Counted from the first letter of the stretch, positions 1 through 33,323 are shown. The stretch: DNA of 64,000 nucleotides from Streptomyces iranensis (GCF_017874715.1 NZ_JAGGLR010000006.1:62001-126000), one strand, 5' to 3'. A program made the numbers and translations. Notes: generated from the sequence alone by a model not told the origin.

Positions 1-24363
<24,363 letters not shown>

Positions 24364-24436
24364 CGCGCGCCCCATTACCCTCGCAGACATAACACCAAGA
24401 CCGTACGTCAGCTTTACACAGGGCAGGGCGGCCAGA

Positions 24437-24465
24437 AACCCCTTCAAACCCCCTATGGACCCCTA
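24437..24465 (-). promoter_or_regulatory. Phased AGGGG boxes upstream of the PKS
   Basis: Read on the minus strand, TAGGGG occurs twice with starts 10 bp apart (24465-24460 and 24455-24450), followed by a further GGGGTTT copy. The boxes sit 75-100 bp before the PKS start in a 355-bp gene-free stretch. The rest of that stretch (24391-24745) holds an AT-rich segment around 24555-24595, a tandem repeat and a terminator. The same box recurs before the type II thioesterase, so it may be an activator site. That is inference. Confidence 0.4.
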
Positions 24466-24603
24466 TCATCCCTTTGGGGTCCCGTATCCGAGGGGCATCG
24501 CGCAATGGCCACCGTTAATTCACCAGAGTGCATGAGAATTCCGGTGGCGACAAGGATCTCGAGCAAATAATGCGCCCAGTATTCAATTTTTAGCGGTGGA
24601 GGG

Positions 24604-24685
24604 GGCTCAGAGATGGAGAGGTTCAGAGGCGGAGGGTTCGGAGGCGGGAGGGGCTCAGAGGCGGAGGGGGGGTTCAGAGGTGGAG
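24604..24685. repeat. Imperfect tandem repeat, about 15-20 bp units
   Basis: Five units resembling ggttcagaggcggag start near 24604, 24620, 24635, 24651 and 24671 in the non-coding gap between the PKS and the PH-domain gene. The last unit contributes to the terminator stem. Confidence 0.75.
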
Positions 24686-24716
24686 GGGCGGCCTTTCGGT
24701 CCGCCCCTCCACCTCT
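24676..24716 (-). terminator. Hairpin terminator of the PH-domain operon
   Basis: A perfect 16-bp stem (agaggtggaggggcgg with its complement at 24701-24716) encloses a 9-base loop about 30 bp beyond the stop of the upstream minus-strand gene. It would insulate the PKS promoter. Confidence 0.75.
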
Positions 24717-24745
24717 CGGGGGATCGCCAGTTGGTCTCGGGGTGG

Positions 24746-26293
24746 TCAGCCGCGGTCGGGGGCTCTCTCGATGAACGGGGCCAGCAGCCCCGGTACCGCG
24801 GTCTCGGCGAGGGCGATTCCCTGGCCTTCGGTCAGGTCGTGCACGTGGTAGACGCCTTCGCCCGCGGCGGTGGTGGCGCCGAGGGTCATCAGCCCGGCCC
24901 GGCGCTGGAAGGGCGTCCGGGACAGCTTCCAGCCGATGATCCCGTCGCGCTGGAGGGCGACGGTGCGGCGGGCGAACGCGCCGGAGCAGGCGGCCAGATA
25001 GCGGTCGCGCAGCCCGTGGCCGAGGCTGTGGTAGGCGCTGAAGGCGAACGCCACCAGGACCGGCACCAGCACCACACCGGTGATCACGCCGGTGATGACA
25101 AGCCACCGGCCCAGCCACAGACCCAGGCCCACCGGGACGGCCGCGATCAGGACCGACCACATGAGGGCGCGGTTGATCCGGCGCCGCAGGGCCGCCTTGG
25201 GGTGCGGGAGGAGGCCCTTGCGCTCGATCAGCCCTGGGCCGGTCGGCAGCGCCTGGGCGGCGACCCGCATGGCCTCGTCGCGCGGGGTGGGCGGGGTCAG
25301 TCCGCGGCGCCTGCGGTTGTCCTCCTGGTTGCCCAGGCCACTGGCCACGGCGTTGAGCTTGGCGCCCTTCGCCCAGCGCAGCGGGACGGGCTCGACGAGT
25401 TCGAGGCCGCGCAGATGGCGCTCCTCGATGCTCACGGACCGGGTGGCCAGCAGTCCGCGGCGGATGCGGAGGATTCCGCCGTCCTCGCGGCGCAGTTCGT
25501 AACCGGCCCAGTTCTCGATGTAGGTGGCCGTGGAGCCGAGCATGCCGAGGACGGCGATGACGACGACGGCCAGCAGGACTCCGTACCAGAGCGGAATGGT
25601 GCCGAAGCGGCCTTCGAGGTCCTTGACGACGCCGAGGTCCAGCGGGTTCACCTGGAGCTCGCTCAGGGTGCGGAAGACACTGGCCGCGGCGATGAAGACA
25701 CCGCCCACGCCCCATACGGTCAGCGGGCCGTAGCGCAGCCAGGACCAGTCCAGCCGGCTGAGCACACCGTCGCTGTCGGCCACCGGCCGGGCCCGGCCCG
25801 CGTCGCGCAGGGCGATGATCTGGCGGCGCAGCTCCACGGCCTCGGCCTTGGTGATGCCGTCGAGAGCGAGCCTGCGCGCGGCGGCGTCGCTCTGGTCCCC
25901 GCTGTCGATGCGCAGCGTGGTGAGGCCGAAGACGCGGTGGACCGGGTTGGCGGTGACGTCGACACCGCGGATGCGGCCGATCGGGACCGAGCGCTCGCTG
26001 CGGAAGAGCAGTCCGGTGTGGAGCTCGAAGCGGTCCTCGGTGAGCCGGTAGCGGGTGGTGAACAGCCGCATCAGCCCGATGCCGCTGATGACCAGGAAGG
26101 TCAGGAACAGCGAGCCGAGGGTGATGATGACCTGGAGGTTGGTGTCGCCTCCGGTGACCGCGAGGCTGGCCAGGAACATGGCCACCGGCGCGGCGAGGAT
26201 GGAGAGGTTGACCAGGAGCAGCCGCCCGTTGAGCCGCCCCCAGTCGCGGTTGGCCGCGTGGGAGGACCTCCGTACGGTGGTCTCGGAGCTCAT
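24746..26293 (-). CDS. Bacterial PH-domain membrane protein (YdbT-like)
   Basis: Predicted integral membrane protein of 515 residues resembling the YdbT-type bacterial PH (bPH_2/DUF304) family. An N-terminal hydrophobic hairpin (about residues 25-75) precedes a first PH-like segment containing RYRLTEDRFELHTGLLF and SVPIGRIRGVDV. Further hydrophobic pairs (about residues 180-250 and 370-420) separate two more PH-like copies, for example one with GLLATRSVSIEERHLRGLEL. The ATG at 26293 overlaps the stop of the upstream gene as ATGA, so the two are translationally coupled, as in the usual YdbS-YdbT pair. The cellular role of this family is not established. The gene sits next to the PKS but has no obvious biosynthetic function. 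Confidence 0.85.
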   Translation of the reverse strand: MSSETTVRRSSHAANRDWGRLNGRLLLVNLSILAAPVAMFLASLAVTGGDTNLQVIITLGSLFLTFLVISGIGLMRLFTTRYRLTEDRFELHTGLLFRSERSVPIGRIRGVDVTANPVHRVFGLTTLRIDSGDQSDAAARRLALDGITKAEAVELRRQIIALRDAGRARPVADSDGVLSRLDWSWLRYGPLTVWGVGGVFIAAASVFRTLSELQVNPLDLGVVKDLEGRFGTIPLWYGVLLAVVVIAVLGMLGSTATYIENWAGYELRREDGGILRIRRGLLATRSVSIEERHLRGLELVEPVPLRWAKGAKLNAVASGLGNQEDNRRRRGLTPPTPRDEAMRVAAQALPTGPGLIERKGLLPHPKAALRRRINRALMWSVLIAAVPVGLGLWLGRWLVITGVITGVVLVPVLVAFAFSAYHSLGHGLRDRYLAACSGAFARRTVALQRDGIIGWKLSRTPFQRRAGLMTLGATTAAGEGVYHVHDLTEGQGIALAETAVPGLLAPFIERAPDRG

Positions 26294-26790
26294 GTGGCGT
26301 CTCCCGGCACGGCCTGGGTGTACGTGGCCAGGTGCTCCACCAGGTCCCCGGCGAGCTTGTGGTCGATGCCCTTGATCTTCACCGCGCCCGCGGCGGATGC
26401 GGTGGTCACGGTGACGCCGGAGAGCCCGAACATCTGCTGCAGCGGGCCGCGCAGGGTGTCCACCGTCTGGACCCGGGACAGCGGCACGACCCGCCACTGC
26501 TGCCAGAGCCAGCCGGAGGCCGCGTAGACCGCCTCGTTGGTGGCCTCCCAGCGGTGGACCCGGTAGCGCCAGGCCGGCATGACGGCCATGTAGAGCAGCC
26601 CGGGGACCAGCGAGATCAGCGTGGCCCACATGAAGAACTCACGCGTGGGGGGAATGGAGGCCCACAGGATCCCGAAGACGAGCGGCAGGGGCAGGGCGAA
26701 GAGTGCGGACTGCAGCGTCCACCAGCCGATCGCACGGCGGTCGACCCGGTGCCGAGGCGGTCGGAGCCTCAGATTGTCATGGCTTTCCAC
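26290..26790 (-). CDS. Bacterial PH-domain protein (YdbS-like)
   Basis: Small membrane-anchored protein of 166 residues with two transmembrane segments (about residues 23-70) followed by one bacterial PH domain (VVPLSRVQTVDTLRGPLQQM, a typical family signature). The GTG start at 26790 is preceded by AGGG seven bases upstream. Its stop overlaps the start of the following YdbT-like gene, and the two proteins probably form a complex. The function is unknown beyond a membrane role. Confidence 0.85.
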   Translation of the reverse strand: MESHDNLRLRPPRHRVDRRAIGWWTLQSALFALPLPLVFGILWASIPPTREFFMWATLISLVPGLLYMAVMPAWRYRVHRWEATNEAVYAASGWLWQQWRVVPLSRVQTVDTLRGPLQQMFGLSGVTVTTASAAGAVKIKGIDHKLAGDLVEHLATYTQAVPGDAT

Positions 26791-26868
26791 TGCTTCACCC
26801 TGCTCTTGCGTCTGACGGGTGCCGGGGCGGGGCCCGGCGGGGGTTGGTGGACTATGAAATCAGGCGGC

Positions 26869-27435
26869 TCAGACCGACGCACCGGTGGCGGTCTGCTGCG
26901 GCAGCTGACCACTTCCGGTGTGCTGGCCCTTCAGCTTGCGCATCTTGGCCAGCAGTACGGCGGTTCGGGTCAGCACCATGGCCAGCGACATGAAGACGAA
27001 GGCGTTGGCGTAGGTGTCCTGGCCGCTGATCTTGTAGTCGATGGAGAACTTGACCAGGTCCATGGTGAACCAGTGCTCGGCGCCGTAGGCGAAGAGGATG
27101 CGTCCGGCGGAGAGGACGATCCACACCAGGGCGTAGCCGATGCCACCGATGGTGTAGAGCTCACCGGACGTGGCGTCCTTGTAGGCGGGCAGCAGCACTC
27201 CGGCGATCAGACCGCAGATGACGCCGGTGCCGACGCCCACGAGCTGCAGGGAAATGTCGTTGCCCTTGGTCGGGAAGGACTCGACGAAGATCGCGATGAC
27301 CACGGCCACGGCGATGACCGAGCGCGCCATCCGCATTGTGGTGATGCGGCGGCGGCCGATGTCGGTCGCCAGGATGATGATCAGGATCGTGCCACTGGCG
27401 ATCAGTGCGGACAGGAACTGGCTCATCTGTGGCAT
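26869..27435 (-). CDS. Multi-pass membrane protein, CcdC/DUF1453-like
   Basis: A 188-residue protein with about five hydrophobic segments: near residues 5-25, 38-55, 70-90, 98-115 and 140-160. A GRRRITTMRMARS stretch after the first helix resembles the CcdC/DUF1453 family; this assignment is tentative. The ATG at 27435 is chosen because GGAGAA lies eight bases upstream; a longer in-frame start at 27525 has no such site. It is divergent from the sensor kinase gene at 27603, which suggests a shared control region and possibly a stress-sensing context. Confidence 0.75.
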   Translation of the reverse strand: MPQMSQFLSALIASGTILIIILATDIGRRRITTMRMARSVIAVAVVIAIFVESFPTKGNDISLQLVGVGTGVICGLIAGVLLPAYKDATSGELYTIGGIGYALVWIVLSAGRILFAYGAEHWFTMDLVKFSIDYKISGQDTYANAFVFMSLAMVLTRTAVLLAKMRKLKGQHTGSGQLPQQTATGASV

Positions 27436-27602
27436 ATGCGACGTTCTCCAAGCCAAACGGGGATGTGCGTTCGGTGTGACGGTTCTCCGCCTCACCTGGC
27501 TCAACGCTAGAAGCGGGCGCGCCACCGCGAGACGACTGAACGGTGGGTTCTGGCTGTCAACCGTCCGGTGGACACGGTGGACACGCGTGGTAGTACTGAG
27601 CC

Positions 27603-28847
27603 GTGCGCAATCACTCTCCGGGGGACGGCTCGCAGACCGGGGCGTACTACGGTCCCGAGTCCGGCACCCGCTGGTTCGGCTTGTGGGACGGCTTCTTCGC
27701 CGTCTCCTATCTCGTTACGGCGGTCCTGCTCTTCCTCTCCGCCGGCTCGCAGGTCAACCACTCCATCCCGATCGCCGCGCTGACCCTCACCGTGCCCTGG
27801 TACGCGGCGGTCGGCCGGACGCTGATGATCGAGGACACCTACGGCCCGCGGAACCTGGTCTTCGCGGCGGGCCTGGTGACGCTGTTCTGTCTCACCACGG
27901 CGTTCAACCTCGTCGGCGCGTTTGCGCTGTTCGCCGTCATCCCGATGCTGATTATGAGCCTGCCGATGGCCTCGGCGGTGGTGCTGGCCACGGCGGCCAA
28001 TCTCTGCCCCGTGCTGGTGGTGGCGTTCACCGGTGAGGATCTGGGGCTGAGCGTCCTGGGCGTGCTGCCCATCTCGCTGCTGAGCATCGCGCTGTCGGTG
28101 CTGCTGGGGATGTGGATCAAGCGGGTGGTGCGGCAGAGCAAGGGGCGCGGACAGCTCATCGAGGAGCTGCAACGCAGCCGTGAGCGGGTGGCCAGGCTCT
28201 CCCACGAGGCCGGTATCTCGGCCGAGCGCGAGCGGCTGGCCCGGGAGATCCACGACACTCTGGCACAGGGTCTGACCAGCATCATCAGCCTGGTGCAGGC
28301 GGCCGAGTCGGAGGTGCGCGAGACCCCGGACCAGGCGGTGAGCCATCTGTCGCTGGCCGGGCGGGTGGCCAAGGAGTCGCTCGCCGAGGCCCGTGGCTTC
28401 GTGGCCGCCCTCACCCCGCCCGCGCTGCGCGGCGGTTCGCTCTCCCAGGCGGTGCGGCGGCAGGCGGAGGGGCTGATCGCCGAAACCGGCCTGGAGGTGC
28501 GGTGTTCGGTGATGGGCGAGGAGAAGTCGCTGCCGATGGCGGTGAGCGTGGTGCTGCTGCGTACGGTGCAGGAGGCCATCGCCAATGTGCGCAAGCACGC
28601 CAAACAGGCCCGTACGGTCGATGTGATCGTGGTCTTCGACCAAGGCGGGGTCCGGCTGCTGGTCCGCGACGACGGCGAGGGGTTCACCCCGGACGGCGGC
28701 CAGGAAGGCTACGGGCTGCGCGGCATGCAGGCCCGGGTGGAGGAGATCGACGGGGTGGCGTCCGTCACCAGCGGCCCCGGGCGGGGCACCACCGTGGAGG
28801 TGAGCGTGCCGATGACCGCACCGGCCGGGGAGACAGTGAATGGCTGA
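27603..28847 (+). CDS. Sensor histidine kinase, NarL/DesK (HisKA_3) type
   Basis: Membrane-bound sensor kinase of 414 residues. The N-terminal third has about five to six transmembrane helices and no extracytoplasmic sensor domain, so it may sense the membrane itself. A short coiled coil leads into the HisKA_3 dimerisation helix with the phosphoacceptor His about residue 217 (EIHDTLAQGL). The ATPase domain shows an N box (EAIANVRKHA, about residues 322-332), DDGEGF (about 355-360) and GYGLRGM. The start is GTG. The last eight bases overlap the response regulator gene, so the two are coupled. The phosphorylated partner should be the next gene product. Confidence 0.93.
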   Translation: MRNHSPGDGSQTGAYYGPESGTRWFGLWDGFFAVSYLVTAVLLFLSAGSQVNHSIPIAALTLTVPWYAAVGRTLMIEDTYGPRNLVFAAGLVTLFCLTTAFNLVGAFALFAVIPMLIMSLPMASAVVLATAANLCPVLVVAFTGEDLGLSVLGVLPISLLSIALSVLLGMWIKRVVRQSKGRGQLIEELQRSRERVARLSHEAGISAERERLAREIHDTLAQGLTSIISLVQAAESEVRETPDQAVSHLSLAGRVAKESLAEARGFVAALTPPALRGGSLSQAVRRQAEGLIAETGLEVRCSVMGEEKSLPMAVSVVLLRTVQEAIANVRKHAKQARTVDVIVVFDQGGVRLLVRDDGEGFTPDGGQEGYGLRGMQARVEEIDGVASVTSGPGRGTTVEVSVPMTAPAGETVNG

Positions 28848-29487
28848 GACCACGCCGGGCGGGCCGAGCCCGATCAGGGTCCTGCTGGCCGACGACCATC
28901 CCGTGGTGCGGGAGGGGCTGAGCGCCATGCTGGAGTCCGCCGAGGGGATCACGGTGGTCGGGCAGGCCGGTTCCGGTGAGGAGGCGGTGGTCCAGGCGGT
29001 CGCGCTGCGGCCGGACATCACCCTGCTGGATCTGCGCATGGGCGGGATGGACGGGGTCGAGGCCACCGGGCAGATCCTGCGCCAGGTGCCGGGCTGCAAA
29101 GTGGTCATCGTGACCACGTACGAGGATGACTCCGACATCCTGCGCGCGGTGGAGGCGGGCGCCGCGGGCTATCTGCTGAAGGGCAGTTCACGCCAGGAGC
29201 TGATCGACGCGGTGCAGACCGCGGCGCGTGGCGAGACCGTGCTCACCCCGTCCCTCGCGGGCAAGCTCTTCCGCACCCGGGCCCCCGAGCCGTCCCCGAT
29301 CTCCGGCCGTGAGCGCGAGGTGCTGCGGCTGGTCGGCCGGGGGCTGACCAACGCCGAGATCGGTGCCGAGCTGTTCGTCAGCGAGGCCACGGTCAAGACG
29401 CATCTGCTGCGCGCGTATCGGAAGCTCGGTGTGTCCGACCGCACGGCCGCGGTGATGAAGGCCATGGAACAGGGCTTGCTGAATTAA
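28840..29487 (+). CDS. Response regulator, NarL/FixJ family
   Basis: Transcription factor of 215 residues. The receiver domain (about residues 12-125) has the acidic pair D18/D19, phosphoacceptor D64 (LLDLRM) and K114 (YLLKG). The C-terminal LuxR-type helix-turn-helix (about residues 150-205) reads SGREREVLRLVGRGLTNAEI. It overlaps the kinase gene, an arrangement typical of a cognate pair. The stop lies only nine bases from the stop of the convergent LAL regulator gene. Confidence 0.94.
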   Translation: MAETTPGGPSPIRVLLADDHPVVREGLSAMLESAEGITVVGQAGSGEEAVVQAVALRPDITLLDLRMGGMDGVEATGQILRQVPGCKVVIVTTYEDDSDILRAVEAGAAGYLLKGSSRQELIDAVQTAARGETVLTPSLAGKLFRTRAPEPSPISGREREVLRLVGRGLTNAEIGAELFVSEATVKTHLLRAYRKLGVSDRTAAVMKAMEQGLLN

Positions 29488-29496
29488 GCGGTCCCT

Positions 29497-32310
29497 CTAC
29501 ACCGTTCCCGTGAGGCTGCTGTCGGAGAGCTTCGCGGGGAGGTCGCGGCGGCGCTTGACGTTCAGCTTGCGGTAGATGCGGGTCAGGTGCTGCTCCACCG
29601 TGCTGACGGTGACGAACAGCTTGGAGGCGATCTCCCGGTTGGTGTTGCCGTGCGCGGCCAGCACCGCGATCCGCACCTCCGCCTCGGTCAGCGCCTCCAC
29701 ATCGCGCTGTGCCTCGGCCCCCTGGCCCGGCTGGGCGGCGGCCGCCGCGAGCTCGCCGGGGTCCGCGTGCCTGGGCATCAGTTCACGGCACAGCGGATCG
29801 GCGCCGCAGGTCTTGGCCACGTGCCAGGCCTTGCGGACGAGCACCCGGCCCCGGTTGAAGTCGCCCAGCGAGCGGTAGGCACGGCCGAGTTCACCGAGGG
29901 CGACGGCCAGCTGGATGCGGTCCTCGCCGCCCTCCAGGATCTCCACGGCCTCCTTGAGCCGGGGCACCCGGCGCTTGAGCTCGTCGGTGCGGGCGAGCAC
30001 GACCAGCAGGGCGCCGCGCAGCCGGGCGTCCTCCGAGCCCAGCCGCAGCTGCTCCTCGGCCAGCGCGCGAGCGCGCCCCGGGTCGCCGAGGGCCAGCCAG
30101 GTCTCGGCGGCGTCCAGCCGCCAGGGGGTCAGCAGGGGGATGTCCACCCGCCAGGCGCCCATCAGCTCACCGGCGGCCGTGAAGTCGCCGAGCGCGGCGT
30201 GGTAGCGGCCGGTGGCCAGATGGCAGCGGCCTCTGGCACGCAGGTAGAACAGTCCGGGGAGGGTCTGGAAGAGCTCCTCGGGCAGGGGCTGTTCGAGGAG
30301 CGCCATGGCCTCGTCGTAGTGGCCCATTCCGGTCTCGGCCTGGATCAGGGTGGACAGCAGCAGCCCGATGCCGACGCCCCAGCCCTGCACCGAGATCCGT
30401 GACATCGCGGTGCGCGCCTGGTGCGCGGCGACCTGCAAGTCGCCCTGGCGCAGCGCGATTTCGGCCCGTACGGCGGACAGCAGCGCCTGCCAGGTGGGCA
30501 CGCGGCGGGCGGAGCATTCGCCCTGCAGCCGCTCGCACCAGGACAGCGCGAGGTCGAGCCGTCCGGCCAGGACGAGTGCCATCAGCGCCACGACCAGCGG
30601 CTGGAGGGTGCTGTCGCTCAGGTGGTAGCGCTGCAGCACCCGCTCGGCCTCGATGACGGCCCGGTCGGCCTGGCCCTCGGTGAGCACGGCGGACATGGTG
30701 GCGGCGGCGTGGGCGTGGGCCAGGTCGGCCATGTCGCGCGGGGCTCCGGCGGTGGCGCCGGTGGCGCCGGTCCCGACGGTGGGGAGACGGTCGCGCAGCG
30801 GGGGGCTGAGCATGGTCAGCCACTGGGCGGAGGCGGAGACGGCGGCGGTCATCGCGAGGCCGTCGCCGGTGGCGGCCGTGCGGGCCAGCGCGGAGACGGC
30901 GCCGGCCGCCGCGTCCAGCCGTCCCGACCAGGCGAGGTAGGAGGTGATCGGGGCGACGTCGCGCGGGGCGAGCCGGCCCCGCTCGGCGCCCTCGGTGAGC
31001 TCCGGCAGATGGCTCTCGGCCGCGGCGGGGCCGATCCGCCAGGCGACGCTGACCAGCCGGGCCTTGAGCGCGGTGCGCTCGGGGCCGGGCGCGCAGGCGT
31101 GGTGGGCGCATTCGAGGCAGTGGAGCGCGAACTCCAACTCCTCCTCGACCAGGGCGAATTCGGCGGCCTCGCGCAGCACGGGGACGGCCCAGCGCTCGGC
31201 GTCCTGCGGGGCGGAGACCAGCTGGCGGGCCACGTCGAGCGCGGAGGCGCCGTCGGCGTGCAGCAGCCGGGCGGCGCGGGCGTGCAGTGCGCCGCGGGCG
31301 GTGGCGGGGGTCGCGTCGAGCACCGCGGTACGGGCCACCTCGTCGCGGAAGGCGTTGTGCTCGAGGATGGCGCACTGGTGCAGGTCCTGGACACCCTGCT
31401 GGACCGTGTTGGCGCTCAGGTCGAGGAGCTGGCCGAGCAGCCGCGGGGAGCAGGCGTCGCCGAGGACGGCGACCCCGCGGGCGATCCGCAGCACCTCGGG
31501 CTCGCCGCGGTGCAGACAGCCGAGGACGGCGTGGGCGAACGCCTCGCCGGGCGCCGGGCGCTGCTGGGCCTCGCCGTGCTCGCCGACGGTCCGCCAGTCC
31601 TCCAGCAGGGCGCGCAGCAGCAGCGGGTTGCCGCCGGAGACGCGGTGGCATTCGGGGGCGAGGCGGGCGGCGACGGTGGCGGACAGGGTGCCGGACAGCG
31701 CCTCGGCGACGCCCGACTCGGTGAGCATGTGCAGCCGCATGCGCACACAGTTGGGCTGGCGGAGCAGTTCGGCGTGGAAGGTGAACTGCTCCTGACGGAG
31801 CCGGGGGGATTCGGTGAGCACGATGAGAACCTTCGCCTGACGCACCCGCCGTGCCAGGTGGAGCAGGAATTGCAGGGACTGGTCGTCGCCGCAGTGCACA
31901 TCGTCGACAAGGACGACAAGTGTGCGATCGTCGACCATTCGCAGCAGCGCCGAGGAAATCTGGGACATCACGTGCATGCGCCCCGTGGCGGTGCTTTCCA
32001 GCGCGTTTCCGTCAAGCAGCGCGATCACTTCGGATCGCACATCGGCGGGCATCGTACCGTTATCGAAAATCTTTCGGACAATTCCGAAGGGAAGGTCCCG
32101 TTCGGCCCGCGAACCGGTCCCTTCCAGGAGCAACGCACCGCTTTCGATGGCCTGTTCGGCAAAGGTGTTCAGCAGTGTGGTCTTGCCACTGGCCACCGCA
32201 CCGCTGACAAGAGCCAGCCGACCCCGGCCCTGCGTCGCGCCGCGCAGCATTTCACGCAGCGCGGAGAGGTGGTTCTCCCATTCGAAGAGGTTCGCAGGCA
32301 AAGAATTCAT
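29497..32310 (-). CDS. LAL-family LuxR transcriptional activator
   Basis: Large ATP-binding LuxR regulator of 937 residues, a size typical of pathway-specific activators in polyketide clusters. The N-terminal AAA-like domain has Walker A GAVASGKTT (residues 37-45) and Walker B VVLVDDVH (about residue 130). A long middle region is helical and TPR/MalT-like. The C-terminal LuxR helix-turn-helix (about residues 873-925) contains LTEAEVRIAVLAAHGNTNRE. The ATG at 32310 is the only plausible start near the AAA domain. No leucine TTA codon was noticed. It lies between the PKS and the type II thioesterase and is the best candidate activator for both; the PKS target is inferred. Confidence 0.92.
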   Translation of the reverse strand: MNSLPANLFEWENHLSALREMLRGATQGRGRLALVSGAVASGKTTLLNTFAEQAIESGALLLEGTGSRAERDLPFGIVRKIFDNGTMPADVRSEVIALLDGNALESTATGRMHVMSQISSALLRMVDDRTLVVLVDDVHCGDDQSLQFLLHLARRVRQAKVLIVLTESPRLRQEQFTFHAELLRQPNCVRMRLHMLTESGVAEALSGTLSATVAARLAPECHRVSGGNPLLLRALLEDWRTVGEHGEAQQRPAPGEAFAHAVLGCLHRGEPEVLRIARGVAVLGDACSPRLLGQLLDLSANTVQQGVQDLHQCAILEHNAFRDEVARTAVLDATPATARGALHARAARLLHADGASALDVARQLVSAPQDAERWAVPVLREAAEFALVEEELEFALHCLECAHHACAPGPERTALKARLVSVAWRIGPAAAESHLPELTEGAERGRLAPRDVAPITSYLAWSGRLDAAAGAVSALARTAATGDGLAMTAAVSASAQWLTMLSPPLRDRLPTVGTGATGATAGAPRDMADLAHAHAAATMSAVLTEGQADRAVIEAERVLQRYHLSDSTLQPLVVALMALVLAGRLDLALSWCERLQGECSARRVPTWQALLSAVRAEIALRQGDLQVAAHQARTAMSRISVQGWGVGIGLLLSTLIQAETGMGHYDEAMALLEQPLPEELFQTLPGLFYLRARGRCHLATGRYHAALGDFTAAGELMGAWRVDIPLLTPWRLDAAETWLALGDPGRARALAEEQLRLGSEDARLRGALLVVLARTDELKRRVPRLKEAVEILEGGEDRIQLAVALGELGRAYRSLGDFNRGRVLVRKAWHVAKTCGADPLCRELMPRHADPGELAAAAAQPGQGAEAQRDVEALTEAEVRIAVLAAHGNTNREIASKLFVTVSTVEQHLTRIYRKLNVKRRRDLPAKLSDSSLTGTV

Positions 32311-32328
32311 CCCCCGATGAAGCCACCT

Positions 32329-32357
32329 GATGCCCCCAGCGGACCGCCGGGGGCATC
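32329..32357 (-). terminator. Hairpin between thioesterase and LAL regulator genes
   Basis: A perfect 9-bp stem, gatgccccc and gggggcatc, with an 11-base loop lies between the thioesterase stop and the LAL start. It probably ends the thioesterase transcript. Confidence 0.65.
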
Positions 32358-32412
32358 GAGCATGACGAGTGGTGTTTTCCGGTGCGTCAGGCAGGTTTCT
32401 GAGGCGGTCGGC

Positions 32413-33174
32413 TCAGGGTCTCGACCCCGAAAGCGCCTCCGCGACGAGACTCATAATCGGCGCTTGATGCCCGGCCAAGAAGAAGTGGCCACCGGGGAAC
32501 ACCCGGATGTCAAACGCGCCGGTGGTGTGCGACCGCCACGCCTCGGCCTCCTCGAGGCTGGTCCTGGGGTCGTTGTCGCCGGTCAGCACGGTGATCGGCG
32601 CGCGGACGGCGGCGCCGGGCACCGAGCGGTAGCTCTCGATCGCCTTGTAGTCACCGCGAATCGCCGGCATCGCCATGCGCAGGATCTCCTCATTTCCGAG
32701 GACGCGGGAATCGGTGCCGCTCAGCAGCTTCATCTCGCGTACGACGCCGTCGTCATCGCGCCGGTGCACATTCTCGTCGCGGTAACGGGACGGCGCCCGG
32801 CGGCCCGAGGCGAAGAGGGCGAGCGCGGAGAACTCCGGGTCGGACTCCTCCAGCCGGCGGGCGACCTCGAACGCGAGAACGGCGCCCATACTGTGCCCGA
32901 AGAAGACGACCGGGAGATCGAGCCAGGGCTTCAACTCCGCGGCGATGGCGTCGGCGTACTCGTCGATGTTCTCGATCAGCGGGTCCTGCCGCCGGTCCTG
33001 ACGCCCCGGGTACTGCACGCACAGGACATCCGCGGACGACGAAAGCGTTTGGGACATCGGGAAGAAGAACGACGCCGAACCCCCGGCGTGGGGCAGACAG
33101 ACCAGACGGGCGCGACTCTCCGGCATTGGATGGAATCGTCGTATCCAGACGCTGTCTTCTCGCTGTGCACCCAT
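32413..33174 (-). CDS. Type II (editing) thioesterase of the PKS cluster
   Basis: Discrete alpha/beta-hydrolase thioesterase of 253 residues that typically removes aberrant or decarboxylated acyl groups from PKS carrier domains. It starts MGAQREDSVWIRRF, as these enzymes usually do, followed by LVCLPHAGGSA (oxyanion region). The nucleophile elbow is GHSMG with Ser95; the Asp is in TGDNDP (about residue 202) and the His in GGHFF (about residue 230), so the triad is complete. An in-frame extension to 33267 exists but is composed of unrelated sequence, so 33174 is preferred. Its position beside the LAL regulator fits the PKS cluster, and it may mark the cluster edge. Confidence 0.9.
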   Translation of the reverse strand: MGAQREDSVWIRRFHPMPESRARLVCLPHAGGSASFFFPMSQTLSSSADVLCVQYPGRQDRRQDPLIENIDEYADAIAAELKPWLDLPVVFFGHSMGAVLAFEVARRLEESDPEFSALALFASGRRAPSRYRDENVHRRDDDGVVREMKLLSGTDSRVLGNEEILRMAMPAIRGDYKAIESYRSVPGAAVRAPITVLTGDNDPRTSLEEAEAWRSHTTGAFDIRVFPGGHFFLAGHQAPIMSLVAEALSGSRP

Positions 33175-33298
33175 GCGTAGGGAAAGTCTTTCACTCGTCA
33201 AGCGATATGTGGGGGGACAGACGGCAGAGCGTACCGGGCACGCGCCCGAGGACGCGTCGGCAAGCACTGCCCCTTCATGATTAACACGCCCAATGATG

Positions 33299-33323
33299 TA
33301 GGGGGCACCCCTAGTCTAGGGGG
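33299..33323. promoter_or_regulatory. Triple TAGGGG box upstream of the thioesterase
   Basis: TAGGGG or its complement occurs at 33299-33305, 33308-33313 and 33317-33323, giving nested inverted repeats about 125-150 bp upstream of the thioesterase start. The same hexamer precedes the PKS. It could be a shared activator site. The motif is GC-rich and short, so chance is possible. Confidence 0.4.

Noticed and set aside
24364..24745. Additional small gene in the gap upstream of the PKS
   Set aside because: No frame has a plausible start with ribosome binding site; the stretch is accounted for by promoter-like sequence, a tandem repeat and a terminator.
29188..33180. Long plus-strand open frame (30421-33180) opposite the LAL and thioesterase genes
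   Set aside because: The protein would be Gly/Ala/Arg/Gln-rich without motifs, while the minus strand encodes intact Walker, helix-turn-helix and hydrolase motifs.
33175..33267. Longer start for the type II thioesterase
   Set aside because: The extra 31 residues do not resemble the family, and the standard N terminus begins at the ATG at 33174.
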